Positions 44,737 to 55,300 of a stretch of 64,000 nt of DNA are shown in pieces. How positions within the stretch are numbered: position 1 is the stretch's first letter; each line of letters opens with the position of its first letter. The DNA comes from Haematococcus lacustris. Its lineage: Eukaryota > Chlorophyta > Chlorophyceae > Chlamydomonadales > Haematococcaceae. Location: assembly GCA_030144725.1 (NCBI GenBank), contig JASKMD010000030.1:158525-222524 (forward strand). The letters run 5' to 3'. Under the pieces are notes generated by a model, which did not search any database, was not told the origin of the DNA, and saw only the letters and a program-made list of their open reading frames with translations. The translations under genes and the position numbers were made by a program.

Positions 44737-45196
44737 GTTGGCCGTGTGTGGGCTCGTTGTTTGTGTTTATCTTTATGTTATGTGTGTGCTGCAAATTGTA
44801 CTGCAAGGCGAATGCACAACTCCTACATGCCAAGGTTACTTCATGACATAACACATGACATGACACCATCTACTGACCCAGTAACCAAAACTACGTAATG
44901 CGCGCTCTCTGGGCCTCCACCGGCTCGTGTCGGAAACCCTACAGTTCTCCGAGCCTCGGGCTGTTTCTCCGTGTCCATTTGTGACGTTGTGCGCTTGCCG
45001 CGCCTTGCCGATATGCAAAAACCGCTGCGAGTGCACACATTCGCGAACAGCTTGCAGTGGCGTGGGCCTTGCATCGGCCTTAGCTGCCCGCGCTAAACAT
45101 TCCTTTTGCATGAGTGACATTGTCTCGCAGCATTTCCTTTGCTTGGTGTTTTGTGGAAGCTGCAGATCGAAGTGCCGGAGGCTGCCACCAGTAGCC

Positions 45197-45637
45197 ATGG
45201 CTACCGAGACCGATGAACCATTTGAAGGGTTGACAGAGGATGATTTAATGGATGATGCAGAGGTGGACACCATGGTCCGTGAGGCCATCACCGCTTCAGT
45301 AGGCGATAACCAGTTCCTGCACAGTAAGATAGACACCTGGAGCAACAACATCGTGGAGGGCTGCTTGAAAAGGCTCGCGGCATTGAACAAGCCCTTCAAG
45401 TATGTAGTCACCTGCAACCTGACCCAGAAGGCTGGCGCGGGCCTGCATGCATCGAGCTGCACGCGGTGGAACGAAAAAACAGACGGGAAATTGACCGTGC
45501 AATGGGAGAACAACACCATGATCATCCTGGTCACGGTGTACTGGTGAGTGCGGCACAGTCGAAGCCGCAATTTGAACACATGGCAGGTTGCGTCTCACAT
45601 GTCTCCCAAGTGTGTGGCCTGCAGGTTAGCAATATAA
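45197..45637 (+). CDS. Tctex1/DYNLT-type dynein light chain
   Basis: Tctex1 light chains are small dimeric subunits that bind dynein intermediate chains in cytoplasmic and flagellar dyneins. The start ATG at 45197 sits in a good context (GTAGCCATGG). Exon 1 (45197-45543) encodes the acidic N-terminus and the family core: SNIVEGCLKRLAALNKPFKY, VTCNLTQKAGAGLH, TVQWENNTMIILVTVY. A donor TACTG|GTGAGT and acceptor CTGCAG|GTTAGC join to give the family's usual C-terminus YWLAI and stop at 45635-45637, giving 119 residues, the normal length. Reading through the donor would give VYW-stop without LAI, so the intron is well supported. The longer in-frame extension upstream to 44927 is not needed by the family. 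The neighbours are transposon fragments, with no functional link. Confidence 0.92.
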
Positions 45638-46478
45638 GGGACTTGCTATGCCCACAGCAGGCTCGTCCTTGACATCTCACATTGGCTAAACTCAGTAGGC
45701 TTGAGCTCACACAGGCAGGCAGCTTAGTGGCTGTCTGGCTAGAACTGCCATACCTGGTGATGGTTGTCTGCTCCTGGGTTATCACAAGCAAGGCCTGGCG
45801 ACTAGCCACTCAGCAGCCATCCACACTGTGTGTGTCAGCCAGCTGCAGTAGTGTGAAGAGGGCCAGCTGCGATGGGACAGGACGGGGCATGCGAAAGGTT
45901 TGATAGGTTTGCGGCTCCAGCAATGTGTCTGCCATGCAATGTGAATAGGGGCAGAGCAGTCCTGCCGCAGGCCGGTATTTGTCACGGTGTCAGGCCTGAA
46001 ACCTGGGTTAGTGGCAGTACAGTGTACCGCAAGGGATCTACACTTTGAGCTGTCAGCCATGCCAGCTCTAAGCTATAGCCCTGTCATAAGAGCTGGGTAG
46101 GTGTAGGTGGAGGGCGCCCTTGCCATGTGTGTGGGAGGTGCTCCATGCAGACTTGTGGTGGGTCTGACATGTGTGACAAGCGTGGCATGAGAGGACCAGC
46201 GGAGTCCCGGCTGTGCTCTGAGCTAGTGGGGTGATCTGCCACATCAGTGCCAGGGCTCACTCATAGGGTGTGCCACTGTTGCCTAGCCTGCAGCGCAACA
46301 GTTTGACCCTTTGCCATGGCAGGGCAGCGCGTAGCAGGGGTGTTGGCCATGCATGCAGGTCTGGCGTCACTTGCTGCCGCACACTGGGCACACAGCCATG
46401 CAGGTGAAGGTAGTGTGTGAGTAGGTGGCGGATGAGATGTGTTGGATTGCCATCCCATAGCAGCCGCTGGGTCAAGGT
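45638..46478. other. Intergenic, degenerate repeat remnants
   Basis: No gene seen. Near 46045-46115 GAGCTGTCAGCCATGCCAGCTCTAAG-type sequence resembles a decayed version of the Fanzor 3' region at 6655-6760. Confidence 0.35.
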
Positions 46479-46607
46479 GCTGCAGCTGGCTGCTGGAGGG
46501 TCGGCCAATGTAACTGTTGCCAATGTAACTGTTGCCAATGTAGTCTCGAGAGTGAGAGTCCTGCGAGTTGATACAGCCAGTACAAGGTGAGACACTACAG
46601 AGCGCGA

Positions 46608-48896
46608 TGAAGGGCAAGAAGCGCAAGGGCGCGAAAGAGCCCAAACAGCCCAATCCCAAGCAGCCTAAGCCAAAGCCCAAGGGCAAGCCTGACGACCTCG
46701 GCTGGGTAGGCCCCTTATCGCCACAAGGGAGGGCGCTTAAGGAGAGACTGAAGGAGGCGGCCAAGTCGAGGATTCAGTTCGTCAAGTGCTATCTGAAGGG
46801 CTTCATCCGCATCCGGGTCCTCCTCCGCCGCATCTGGGTCCTCCTCCGCACCGCATCTGAACTGTGTCCCGGGACACCTAACACTTCACACTGGGTCCCG
46901 GGATAGCAATGCGAATGACATAATAGCGAATGATAGCGTGCGTGTGTTGCTTTGCAGGGGCCGTAATCAAGTCAAAAACAAGATTGTGGCGCACATCCGG
47001 CTGAGGATGGGCATTCACCACAAGCAGCGCAAACTCACGTCCCTAGCGGCCCTGGTGCTGCTGGCCAAATGCCTGGTGGGGCCTCCTACCCCCGGCTTCC
47101 ATCCTGCCCCCCCCCCTCCCTCAGTGCAGCCACCTCCAGCCCAGGGTGCAGCCCCCCTGGACCCTCTCCCTGGCAGCCTTGCAGCAGGCCCAGCAGCAGG
47201 CCCAGCCCAGCCTGCCTGGCAGCCCAAGCTGCAGGAGCGCAGCAGCAGCAGGCTGGCCAGCAGGCGCCCCCTCCCCCCTGCGCCAGTCCCTCCCCAACCC
47301 CTCAACATCCTGGACCCACTGGCAGCCCAAAACGTTAAGGAATGGACTGAGGAGTTCGCCAAACCCAGCGAGCTGTCAGGCTGGAAGCAGATTATGCGCG
47401 GCCCTGCACACCGGCAGAACCTGCGCCCCATCCCCAAGGCCTTCTTTGCTGACCCAGACAACGCAGCCATCACAGCAAAGCTGGTGGAGCTTGACAAGAC
47501 AGAACTGTTGGGCGACTCCAACACCATCGGCCACCTTGCCAAGCAAATGGCTGTCAGCACGCAGGAGATGTTCGCCAACCCCGGTAAGAGGGGCGGCTAA
47601 TATATGTTGCCAGTATGCTCAAGTATGCTCAAGTATGCTTAAAGTGTTGCTTGTTATTCCTCATGTATGGGCTCATGATGTATATTGCACGATACATGAT
47701 GCATGTTGTGCTCACGCGTTGCTATGCAGAGCGTTATGTCAAGCTATGGGCCAAGGCAGCCCGCTCCAAGTACGGCATCACCCTCGAGGTGGCCAAGCTG
47801 TTTGTGCGTGTGGTGTGCCAGTATGGCCTCAACTACAGCAGCTCCGAGCTGCGTGTCACCCCGCTGGAGAGCCCTGAGTGGCAAGAGCGCATGGCCTACC
47901 ACCGGCATGTGTTGACCGGTGTGCTGGAGGATGTGGAGGAGGCAGCAGCCCCAGCAGACTCAGAGGAGCCAGAGGTCCCCGATGCGCCGCCAGCAATCAC
48001 CAAGCTGCCGCTGCACCGGCGGATCTTGTACGCCATCTATGTCAACCGGTGCCTTGAGGAGTGGCAGGACCCCAACCCCCCAGCACCCCCACCCAAAGGC
48101 GAAGGCAAGGGCAAGGGCAAGGGCAGGGGCAAGGGCAAGGGCAAGGGCAAGGGCAAGGGCAAGGGCAATGGCCGGGGCAAGGGTCCACGGGTTCCACACT
48201 GCCCTCAACCCTTCATCCTCACCCCCATGGCAGGGTCAGGTACTCACTTCATCGAGATAGGTACCAGGGTCTTGCATGGGGTGTGCAGCCAGCTAGGCCT
48301 GACCACAGCCACAGCTGAAGCCTTTGAGGCTGAGCATGCCGCCTATAGTCACTGGGACAGAGTGTTCAATGTAGGCAAGCTAGCCAACCGGGGGTTTGTG
48401 TTTGATAGGCGAATCCTGACTGATGGGGTCAGTGTGTGTGTCCAATACACACGCCCACTGGACTACACCCCCCCAGGCCCCTCTGGCAGCAGCCCAGCAG
48501 CAGCAGACCCCCCAGGCCCCTCTGGCAGCAGCCCAGCAGCCGGCCCAGCAGCAGACCCCCCTGGCAGCAGCCAAGCAGCAGACCCCCCAGGCCCCTCTGG
48601 CAGCAGCCCAGCAGCAGCAGACCCCCCAGGCCCCTCTGGCAGCAGCCCAGCAGCCGGCCCAGCAGCAGACCCCCCTGGCAGCAGCCAAGCAGCAGACCCC
48701 CCTGGCCCCTCTGGCAGCAGCCCAGCAGCAGCAGACCCCCCAGGCCCCTCTGGCAGCAGCCAAGCAGCCGGCCCAGCAGCAGACCCCCCTGGCAGCAGCC
48801 AAGCAGCAGACCCCCCTGGCCCCTCTGGCAGCAGCCCAGCAGCTGAAGACCCTTCTGACAGCAGCCAAGCAGTTGAAGACCCTTCTGGCAGCAGCA
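46608..48896 (+). pseudogene. Fanzor1-like N-terminal half, copy 2 (runs into gap)
   Basis: Same N-terminus as copy 1 (MKGKKRKG) but missing 17 bp that include the first splice donor. It continues GRNQVKNKIV.., PPQPLNILDPLAAQNVKEW, FANP|ERYVKLWAKAARSKYGI across an intron at 47584-47729 with good GTAAGA and TGCAG sites. It then reads LPLHRRILYAIYVNRCLEEW, a Gly/Lys-rich run, THFIEIGTRVLHGVCSQLGL and ILTDGVSVCVQYTRP, the segment preceding RuvC-I in Fanzor1. From 48471 a Pro/Ser/Ala minisatellite (PPGPSGSSPAAA) replaces the expected RuvC-I. The gap hides the remainder. Probably non-functional because of the lost donor, though alternative splicing cannot be excluded. Confidence 0.72.
48471..48893. 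repeat. Pro/Ser/Ala-coding minisatellite in Fanzor copy 2
   Basis: Alternating long units built from CCCCCAGGCCCCTCTGGCAG and CAGCCCAGCAGC modules, open in all three plus frames. It interrupts the Fanzor frame just after TDGVSV. Confidence 0.9.
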
Positions 48897-49396
48897 NNNN
48901 NNNNNNNNNNNNNNNNNNNNNNNNNNNNNNNNNNNNNNNNNNNNNNNNNNNNNNNNNNNNNNNNNNNNNNNNNNNNNNNNNNNNNNNNNNNNNNNNNNNN
49001 NNNNNNNNNNNNNNNNNNNNNNNNNNNNNNNNNNNNNNNNNNNNNNNNNNNNNNNNNNNNNNNNNNNNNNNNNNNNNNNNNNNNNNNNNNNNNNNNNNNN
49101 NNNNNNNNNNNNNNNNNNNNNNNNNNNNNNNNNNNNNNNNNNNNNNNNNNNNNNNNNNNNNNNNNNNNNNNNNNNNNNNNNNNNNNNNNNNNNNNNNNNN
49201 NNNNNNNNNNNNNNNNNNNNNNNNNNNNNNNNNNNNNNNNNNNNNNNNNNNNNNNNNNNNNNNNNNNNNNNNNNNNNNNNNNNNNNNNNNNNNNNNNNNN
49301 NNNNNNNNNNNNNNNNNNNNNNNNNNNNNNNNNNNNNNNNNNNNNNNNNNNNNNNNNNNNNNNNNNNNNNNNNNNNNNNNNNNNNNNNNNNNNNNN
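48897..49396. other. Assembly gap (500 N)
   Basis: A placeholder gap inside repeats, between the Fanzor fragment and the Dicer-like gene. It hides the 5' end and helicase domain of the latter. Confidence 0.99.
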
Positions 49397-52300
49397 ATGC
49401 GCGCTGGTGGCCTCTGCGTATGCCTACCCTGCTTTGCACACCCTCAGCCCCATGAGGCTGAGGAGGAGGCCAGCTGGTTGAGCTGCTTATTGACATGGCT
49501 GCATGGGGGAGTGTGTGACCGCCTGGCCCGAGTGTGTGACCGCAGTGCATGGGCCGAGTGCGTCAGCGCGGGGGGGGAGTGTGTGGTGCTGTTGCAGCGC
49601 GGCCTGCTGCAGCACCAGCGGCAGGTAGAGGCGCTGCAGAGGTATGGTATGGTATCACCCCTGCCTCACTGCCCGCCCGCCCGCCTGCCTGCCTCACTGC
49701 CAACTGCCCACTGCCTCAGCGGTCCCACGCCCCTTCCAGGCACCCTCACTGGGCATGGACCTCCATGGACCTCCTCGTGGATACAAAGCACAGCCCTTGT
49801 TTGAGGGAGAGCACTAACGGGAGAGCAGTTACTTTGAGGGGGAGCTATAACCAGACCACCGCAACCACAAAGAGCCACTGCCACTGCCAACTGCCAACTG
49901 CCTCACTGCCAACTGCCTCGCTGCCCCCATGCCTGACAAGGTCCCTCCGCCTGCCTGCCTGAAGCCCCCCACCTGTCACGCACCCCAGCCCAGCCTGCAA
50001 GCGCCACCCTGCCCGCCATGCACCCTGCCCGCCTGCCTGTTTGCCCCACTCGTCTTCAGCTTGCTGCCCCATCGCCTGCCAGGCACCCTCACCTGACTCG
50101 CACCCCAGCCTGGTACTGCCACCCTGCCGGCCTGCCACCCCCTACCTGCCCGCCATGCATCCTGCCCGCCTGCCTGTTTGCCCCCGACGTCTTCACCAGT
50201 CTAGCTGGCTGCTCTGCTGTTCTGCAGCAAGCACCTCGCCCTGCAGCAGGCCATCAGATCCCGTCATGAGGTGCTGTTCCCCAGAGGAGTTGAACCCGGC
50301 ACCTCGCCTGTTGCCCCGCGCCCCCCTTTCAGTCTCTGAGCCAGCTGCCTGCAGTCGTCAGCCTGGGCCCGGTGTGGCGGCACCCAGCCAGCCCCCTGGC
50401 CTGGGGCTACAGCAGCTGGCGGCAGGCGGGGGTGGGCCTGGGGGGGTACTGGGTCAGGTAGTGGAGGGCTGTGGTGGGCGGGGGGAGGAGGACGAGGACA
50501 TTGGCGAGGGGGAGCAGGAGGTGCTGCGCAGCCTGCTCCCCACTGCTGGGGCAGTGACGCTGTCGCTGGGGCCAGGGTCAGAGGGCCTAGGGCAGCAGGG
50601 GGTGCGTCAGGCGGTGGAGGGGGAGGAGCAGCAGGCGGGGGGGGCTGAGGGTGAGGGTGAGGGGGTGTACCGGGTGCCTGGTGGTGCGGTCTGCTTTGAG
50701 TCCATGGCCCTCAGTGTCGTGGAGCGCTACTGCGCCTCACTGCCGGGCAACAACAGGCAAGAGGGGGAGGGGGAGGGGAAGGGGGGAGAGGGAGGGAGGG
50801 AGGGAGGGGAGGGTGGGAGGGGAGGGTGGGAGAGTGGGAGGGGAAGGGGGGAGAGGGAGGGTGGGAGTGAGGGAGGGTGGGAGAGAGGGAGGGTGGGAGA
50901 GAGAGAGAGGAAGGTTGGGAGAGAGTTATGGAACTCAATAGTATGAACTGTGGGGGGACCCTGACCCTGACCCTGACCCTGACCCTGACCCTGACCCTGA
51001 CCCTGACCCTGACCCTGACCCTGACCCTGACCCTGACCCTCACCCTGACCCGCACCCTGACCCGCACCCCTGACCCTGACCCTGACCCTGACCCTGACCC
51101 TGACCCTGACCCTGACCCTGACCCTGACCCTGACCCTGACCCTGACCCTGACCCTGACCCTGACCCTGACCCTGACCCTGACCCTGACCCTGACCCTGAC
51201 CCTGACCTGACCCTGACCCTGACCCTGACCCTGACCCTGACCCTGACCCTGACCCTGACCCTGACCCTGACCCTGACCCTGACCCTGACCCTGACCCTGA
51301 CCCTGACCCTGACCCTGACCCTGACCCTGACCCTGACCCTGACCCTGACCCTGACCCTGACCCTGACCCTGACCCTGACCCTGACCCTGACCCTGACCCT
51401 GACCCTGACCCTGACCCTGACCCTGACCCTGACCCTGACCCTGACCCTGACCCTGACCCTGACCCTGACCCTGACCCTGACCCTGACCCTGACCCTGACC
51501 CTGACCCTGACCCTGACCCTGACCCTGACCTGACCCTGACCCTGACCCTGACCCTGACCCTGACCCTGACCCTGACCCTGACCCTGACCCTGACCCTGAC
51601 CCTGACCCTGACCCTGACCCTGACCCTGACCCTGACCCTGACCCTGACCCTGACCCTGACCCTGACCCTGACCCTGACCCTGACCCTGACCCTGACCCTG
51701 ACCCTGACCCTGACCCTGACCCTGACCCTGACCCTGACCCTGACCCTGACCCTGACCCTGACCCTGACCCTGACCCTGACCCTGACCCTGACCCTGACCC
51801 TGACCCTGACCCTGACCCTGACCCTGACCCTGACCCTGACCCTGACCCTGACCCTGACCCTGACCCTGACCCTGACCCTGACCCTGACCCTGACCCTGAC
51901 CCTGACCCTGACCCTGACCCTGACCCTGACCCTGACCCTGACCCTGACCCTGACCCTGACCCTGACCCTGACCCTGACCCTGACCCTGACCCTGACCCTG
52001 ACCCTGACCCTGACCCTGACCCTGCAGGTACACCCAGCTGAAGCCGCGGTTCATCCTAGACAGCCTGAGTCACGGCTACTTCCAGGCGCTGCTGGTGCTG
52101 CCGGCTAACAGCATGGTGCAGGGCCAGCAGCTGGGAGGTGTCCAGGGTGGGCTGGAGGCAGGCAGCCTGGCGGCAGGCAGCAACGGCTGCCTAGTGCAAG
52201 GGCCGCCCAGGCTAGGTGGGTGAGGGGGGAGCTGGCTGCATGCCATGGCTGCTCAACCACCCTAGCAGCCCCGCCCACCAACTCTGCCCTGAACACCTGG

Positions 52301-55300
52301 ATGTAGGGTTAAACTTACCTAGCCCTAACTCCGACCCCTAACCCTAACCCTAACCCTAATCCTAAGACTGGTATATGCCAGAGGGTGGGGGCGGGTGGGT
52401 ATGGGGGCATGTGGGCAGGGGTGGAGATGCCGATCTGGTCTTTCTGTGTTCTTACTGTTCCCTGCGCCCTGTGCCCTACTATTTGCTTGGTGCTGGGATG
52501 GTCCGCTGCAATGCCCTGTGATGGTGCTGACGCTGATGCTGATGAGGATGAGGTCACCCGCGCCCTGCGCCCTACTATCTGCCTGCCCCGGTACTGTCCT
52601 GCAGGCAGCAGCGCGGCCCGCAAGGCCGCCAGCCTTGAGGCGGTGCGGCGGCTGCACCTAGGTGGCGCCCTGACTGACGCTCTGTACCCGGTGGATGCCT
52701 TGAGCCTGCTGCAGCAGGTCGGGGGGCGGCCGGCACACTTTGCGCTGGCCACCCGCATCATGGACACAGGCAAGCCAGCAGGGGGGGCGGAAAGCAGCAG
52801 GGCCTGACGGCTGGGAAGGGTCCAGGGGGAGGGGGCGGAGGGGGCGAAGGGGGCGGAGGGGCGAAGGGGGAGGAGGGGGTGGTGGAGGGGAAACAGGGGG
52901 GCAGGAAAGCAAGGGGAGGGAGAAGGGGAGAGTGGGAGGGAAGGGGGTTCCGGGCTGGGGACCGGAGATCTAGGGAAGGGAGGTGGCGGTGAGAGGGCGT
53001 GGCCAATGAGGATGTAATTGTGGGACCCAGTAGCCCCAGCAGCCCTGACCTGGAAAGCCCCCCCCTGACTGCCCCCTTGCCAGTAATCCTTCCAGAACCC
53101 AACTCTGTTTTGCTTGCCGTCATGATCTACTGGCCCAATGCTGCGCTGCCTGCCTGTTCCCCTGGCAGAGATCTACAGCAACGTGCCTCGGGTCACTCTG
53201 GACCACAAGCTGGCCGACTGCCTGCTGCCCAGCCCCCCGGATCCTGCCCCCATGCTGCCCACTCTTGTGGCCCCTGCTCCTGCAATCGCTGCCCCCAGCA
53301 TCCTCCCTTCCCTAGCACCTACACCTGCACCCTCCCCGGCCCTGGCTTCGGCCCTGCCCCCAAACCCCTTGGTAGCAGGCCCTGCAGGTGAGGCAGCTGC
53401 CCCTCAGGCCCTTAGGCTGATGTTACGTGACCAGGGTTCAAATCCCAGCAGGGGACCATGCTATTGAGACCATTTCTGGCCAGGCCTCGCATTATAGTGT
53501 GCCTCGTGTAGCAATATCCCCGGCATTGCCTCATGGCTCCTAAACAGGCCACCAGCACGCAACAAGGCACTGGTTGACAACAGACCTGTGCTATACTAAT
53601 GCGGCTAATCTGGCTGATCTTACTGATCTGGCTCCCCAGGCTGATCAGGCTGATCTGGCTGATCTGGCTGATCTGGCTGACCCCAGCACAGGCAGGGTGG
53701 TTGAAGCAAGCTGCAGGGACAAGGTCAACAGGGTGTGCAGCGAGTGATGGGTACAGCCTGCCCACCAGCCTGCTCACTGCCTGCTCACCCCTGCATGCTG
53801 CTGCCTGTGTAGAGTTGGAAGTGAGGCAGCTGTACGGCTGGCTGCTGCAGCCCTGCCCCGCACCCCCCCTGCATCACCGCTGGCCTCTAGGAATGGACAT
53901 TTACCCGCCCTCCTACCCAACTCCTACCCACCAACCACCAGGCACCTTCCCAGCACCTTCCGCTGCCGGATCGCAGCCCTCCGTCCTGCACCAGCTGCAC
54001 CCCTTCGGCATCCTCCTGCACCGCCGCCTGCCGCCCGTTGCACTCAGCGTATTCAGCGTGTGGCTGCCGGGAGGTCATCATGCGCTTGCACGACCGGTGC
54101 ACCTTGGGCCGGTGCAGCTCACCAGAGCCCAACTGCACGCCCTGGGCGTCGGCCACAGCGCGCTGCTTGCCAGCACCGTGCCGGTAAAGGCCATCACAAC
54201 ACCGCTGCCCGCGCAAACTCACATGCCGTCGACTTCCGAGGAAGCGGTTGTGCCGGCGCGTGCTGATGAAGGCGCACCACAAGCTGGCGGGGCACCTGGA
54301 TCCGTTGCAGAACCGCGGCGGCCCACCGCGCCTTGCAGCAGCCAAGACTGGCATGTTGCCCAACAGCCGGCGAGCAGCGGGCTAGGGCAGGATGACGTTA
54401 TGCTTTGCGACGACGATGCATCGTCTAGCCTGGACCGAGACATCTTGAGACAGAGTAGGCGCGAACACCGACGCCTCTTCGGCCATCAACCAAAGCAGGG
54501 TAAAGGCGTAAGCGGCAAGGCAGCGGCTGAACAGCCGGCGGCTCCGCTAAACCCAGATGCTGCTGCTCGTACGGCTGCAATGAAGCGACCAGCGGGCACT
54601 GATAGCGTGGCAGGGTCGCCAGACGACGTCTCCGCCGTAGAATCTGCGACTGAGTCCGACGACTCCGAGTTCGATCCAGACAGCGATGCCGATGACAGCG
54701 ACTCGGACGCGGACATCACCACAGAAGGTGTATTCGAGGAGCAGGACGCGGAAATGATCGACGTCGGGTCGTCACGCGCTGTTGGCTCCCATCCCAAGCC
54801 CACCTCCGACTCCTTGAGGATTCAGCCAGCCACCCAACATACGATGCCCAGCCGGGAGCGGCTTTCAGCAGCTGTGCCACTCCCAGCCTCAGCAACAGCC
54901 TGCCCACAAGGCGCTGCTAGCAATGGCAGATTGGGCACCAGCCCTCCCCCACAGCCACCCTCAGGCTTGCACCCCTTCCTGGCCTACGCTGCCTGGGAGT
55001 GGGCGCAGAAGGCCGGGGTGCTGCAGCTGCGCAGGGCACTGGCAGCGGCTGGCTTCAGCCTCCCCCCACCACCCTGGGCAGGGCTGCAGGGGCTGTGGAG
55101 TGAGGGGCAGGAGCCTGAGGGGCGGCAGCAGGGGCCAGGTGCAGGAGGCGACACGGACATGGAGTCAGAGCTGCCGCAACGCTGGTTTACCGCGGTCCCC
55201 GTCACCCTCAGCAGCACCCTCCCCTCCCCACCCCTACCCACCCACACACAGCACCCACCTGCTGACCCAGCCACCCCTTTGGGGGACCTGCTGGCACCCA

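Noticed and set aside
44927..45196. 90-residue N-terminal extension of the dynein light chain frame
   Set aside because: Family length and Kozak context support the ATG at 45197; the extension has no conserved features.
53430..53462. B-box-like GGGTTCAAATCCC, possible tRNA or SINE
   Set aside because: The T stem is imperfect and no A box or cloverleaf arms could be built around it.
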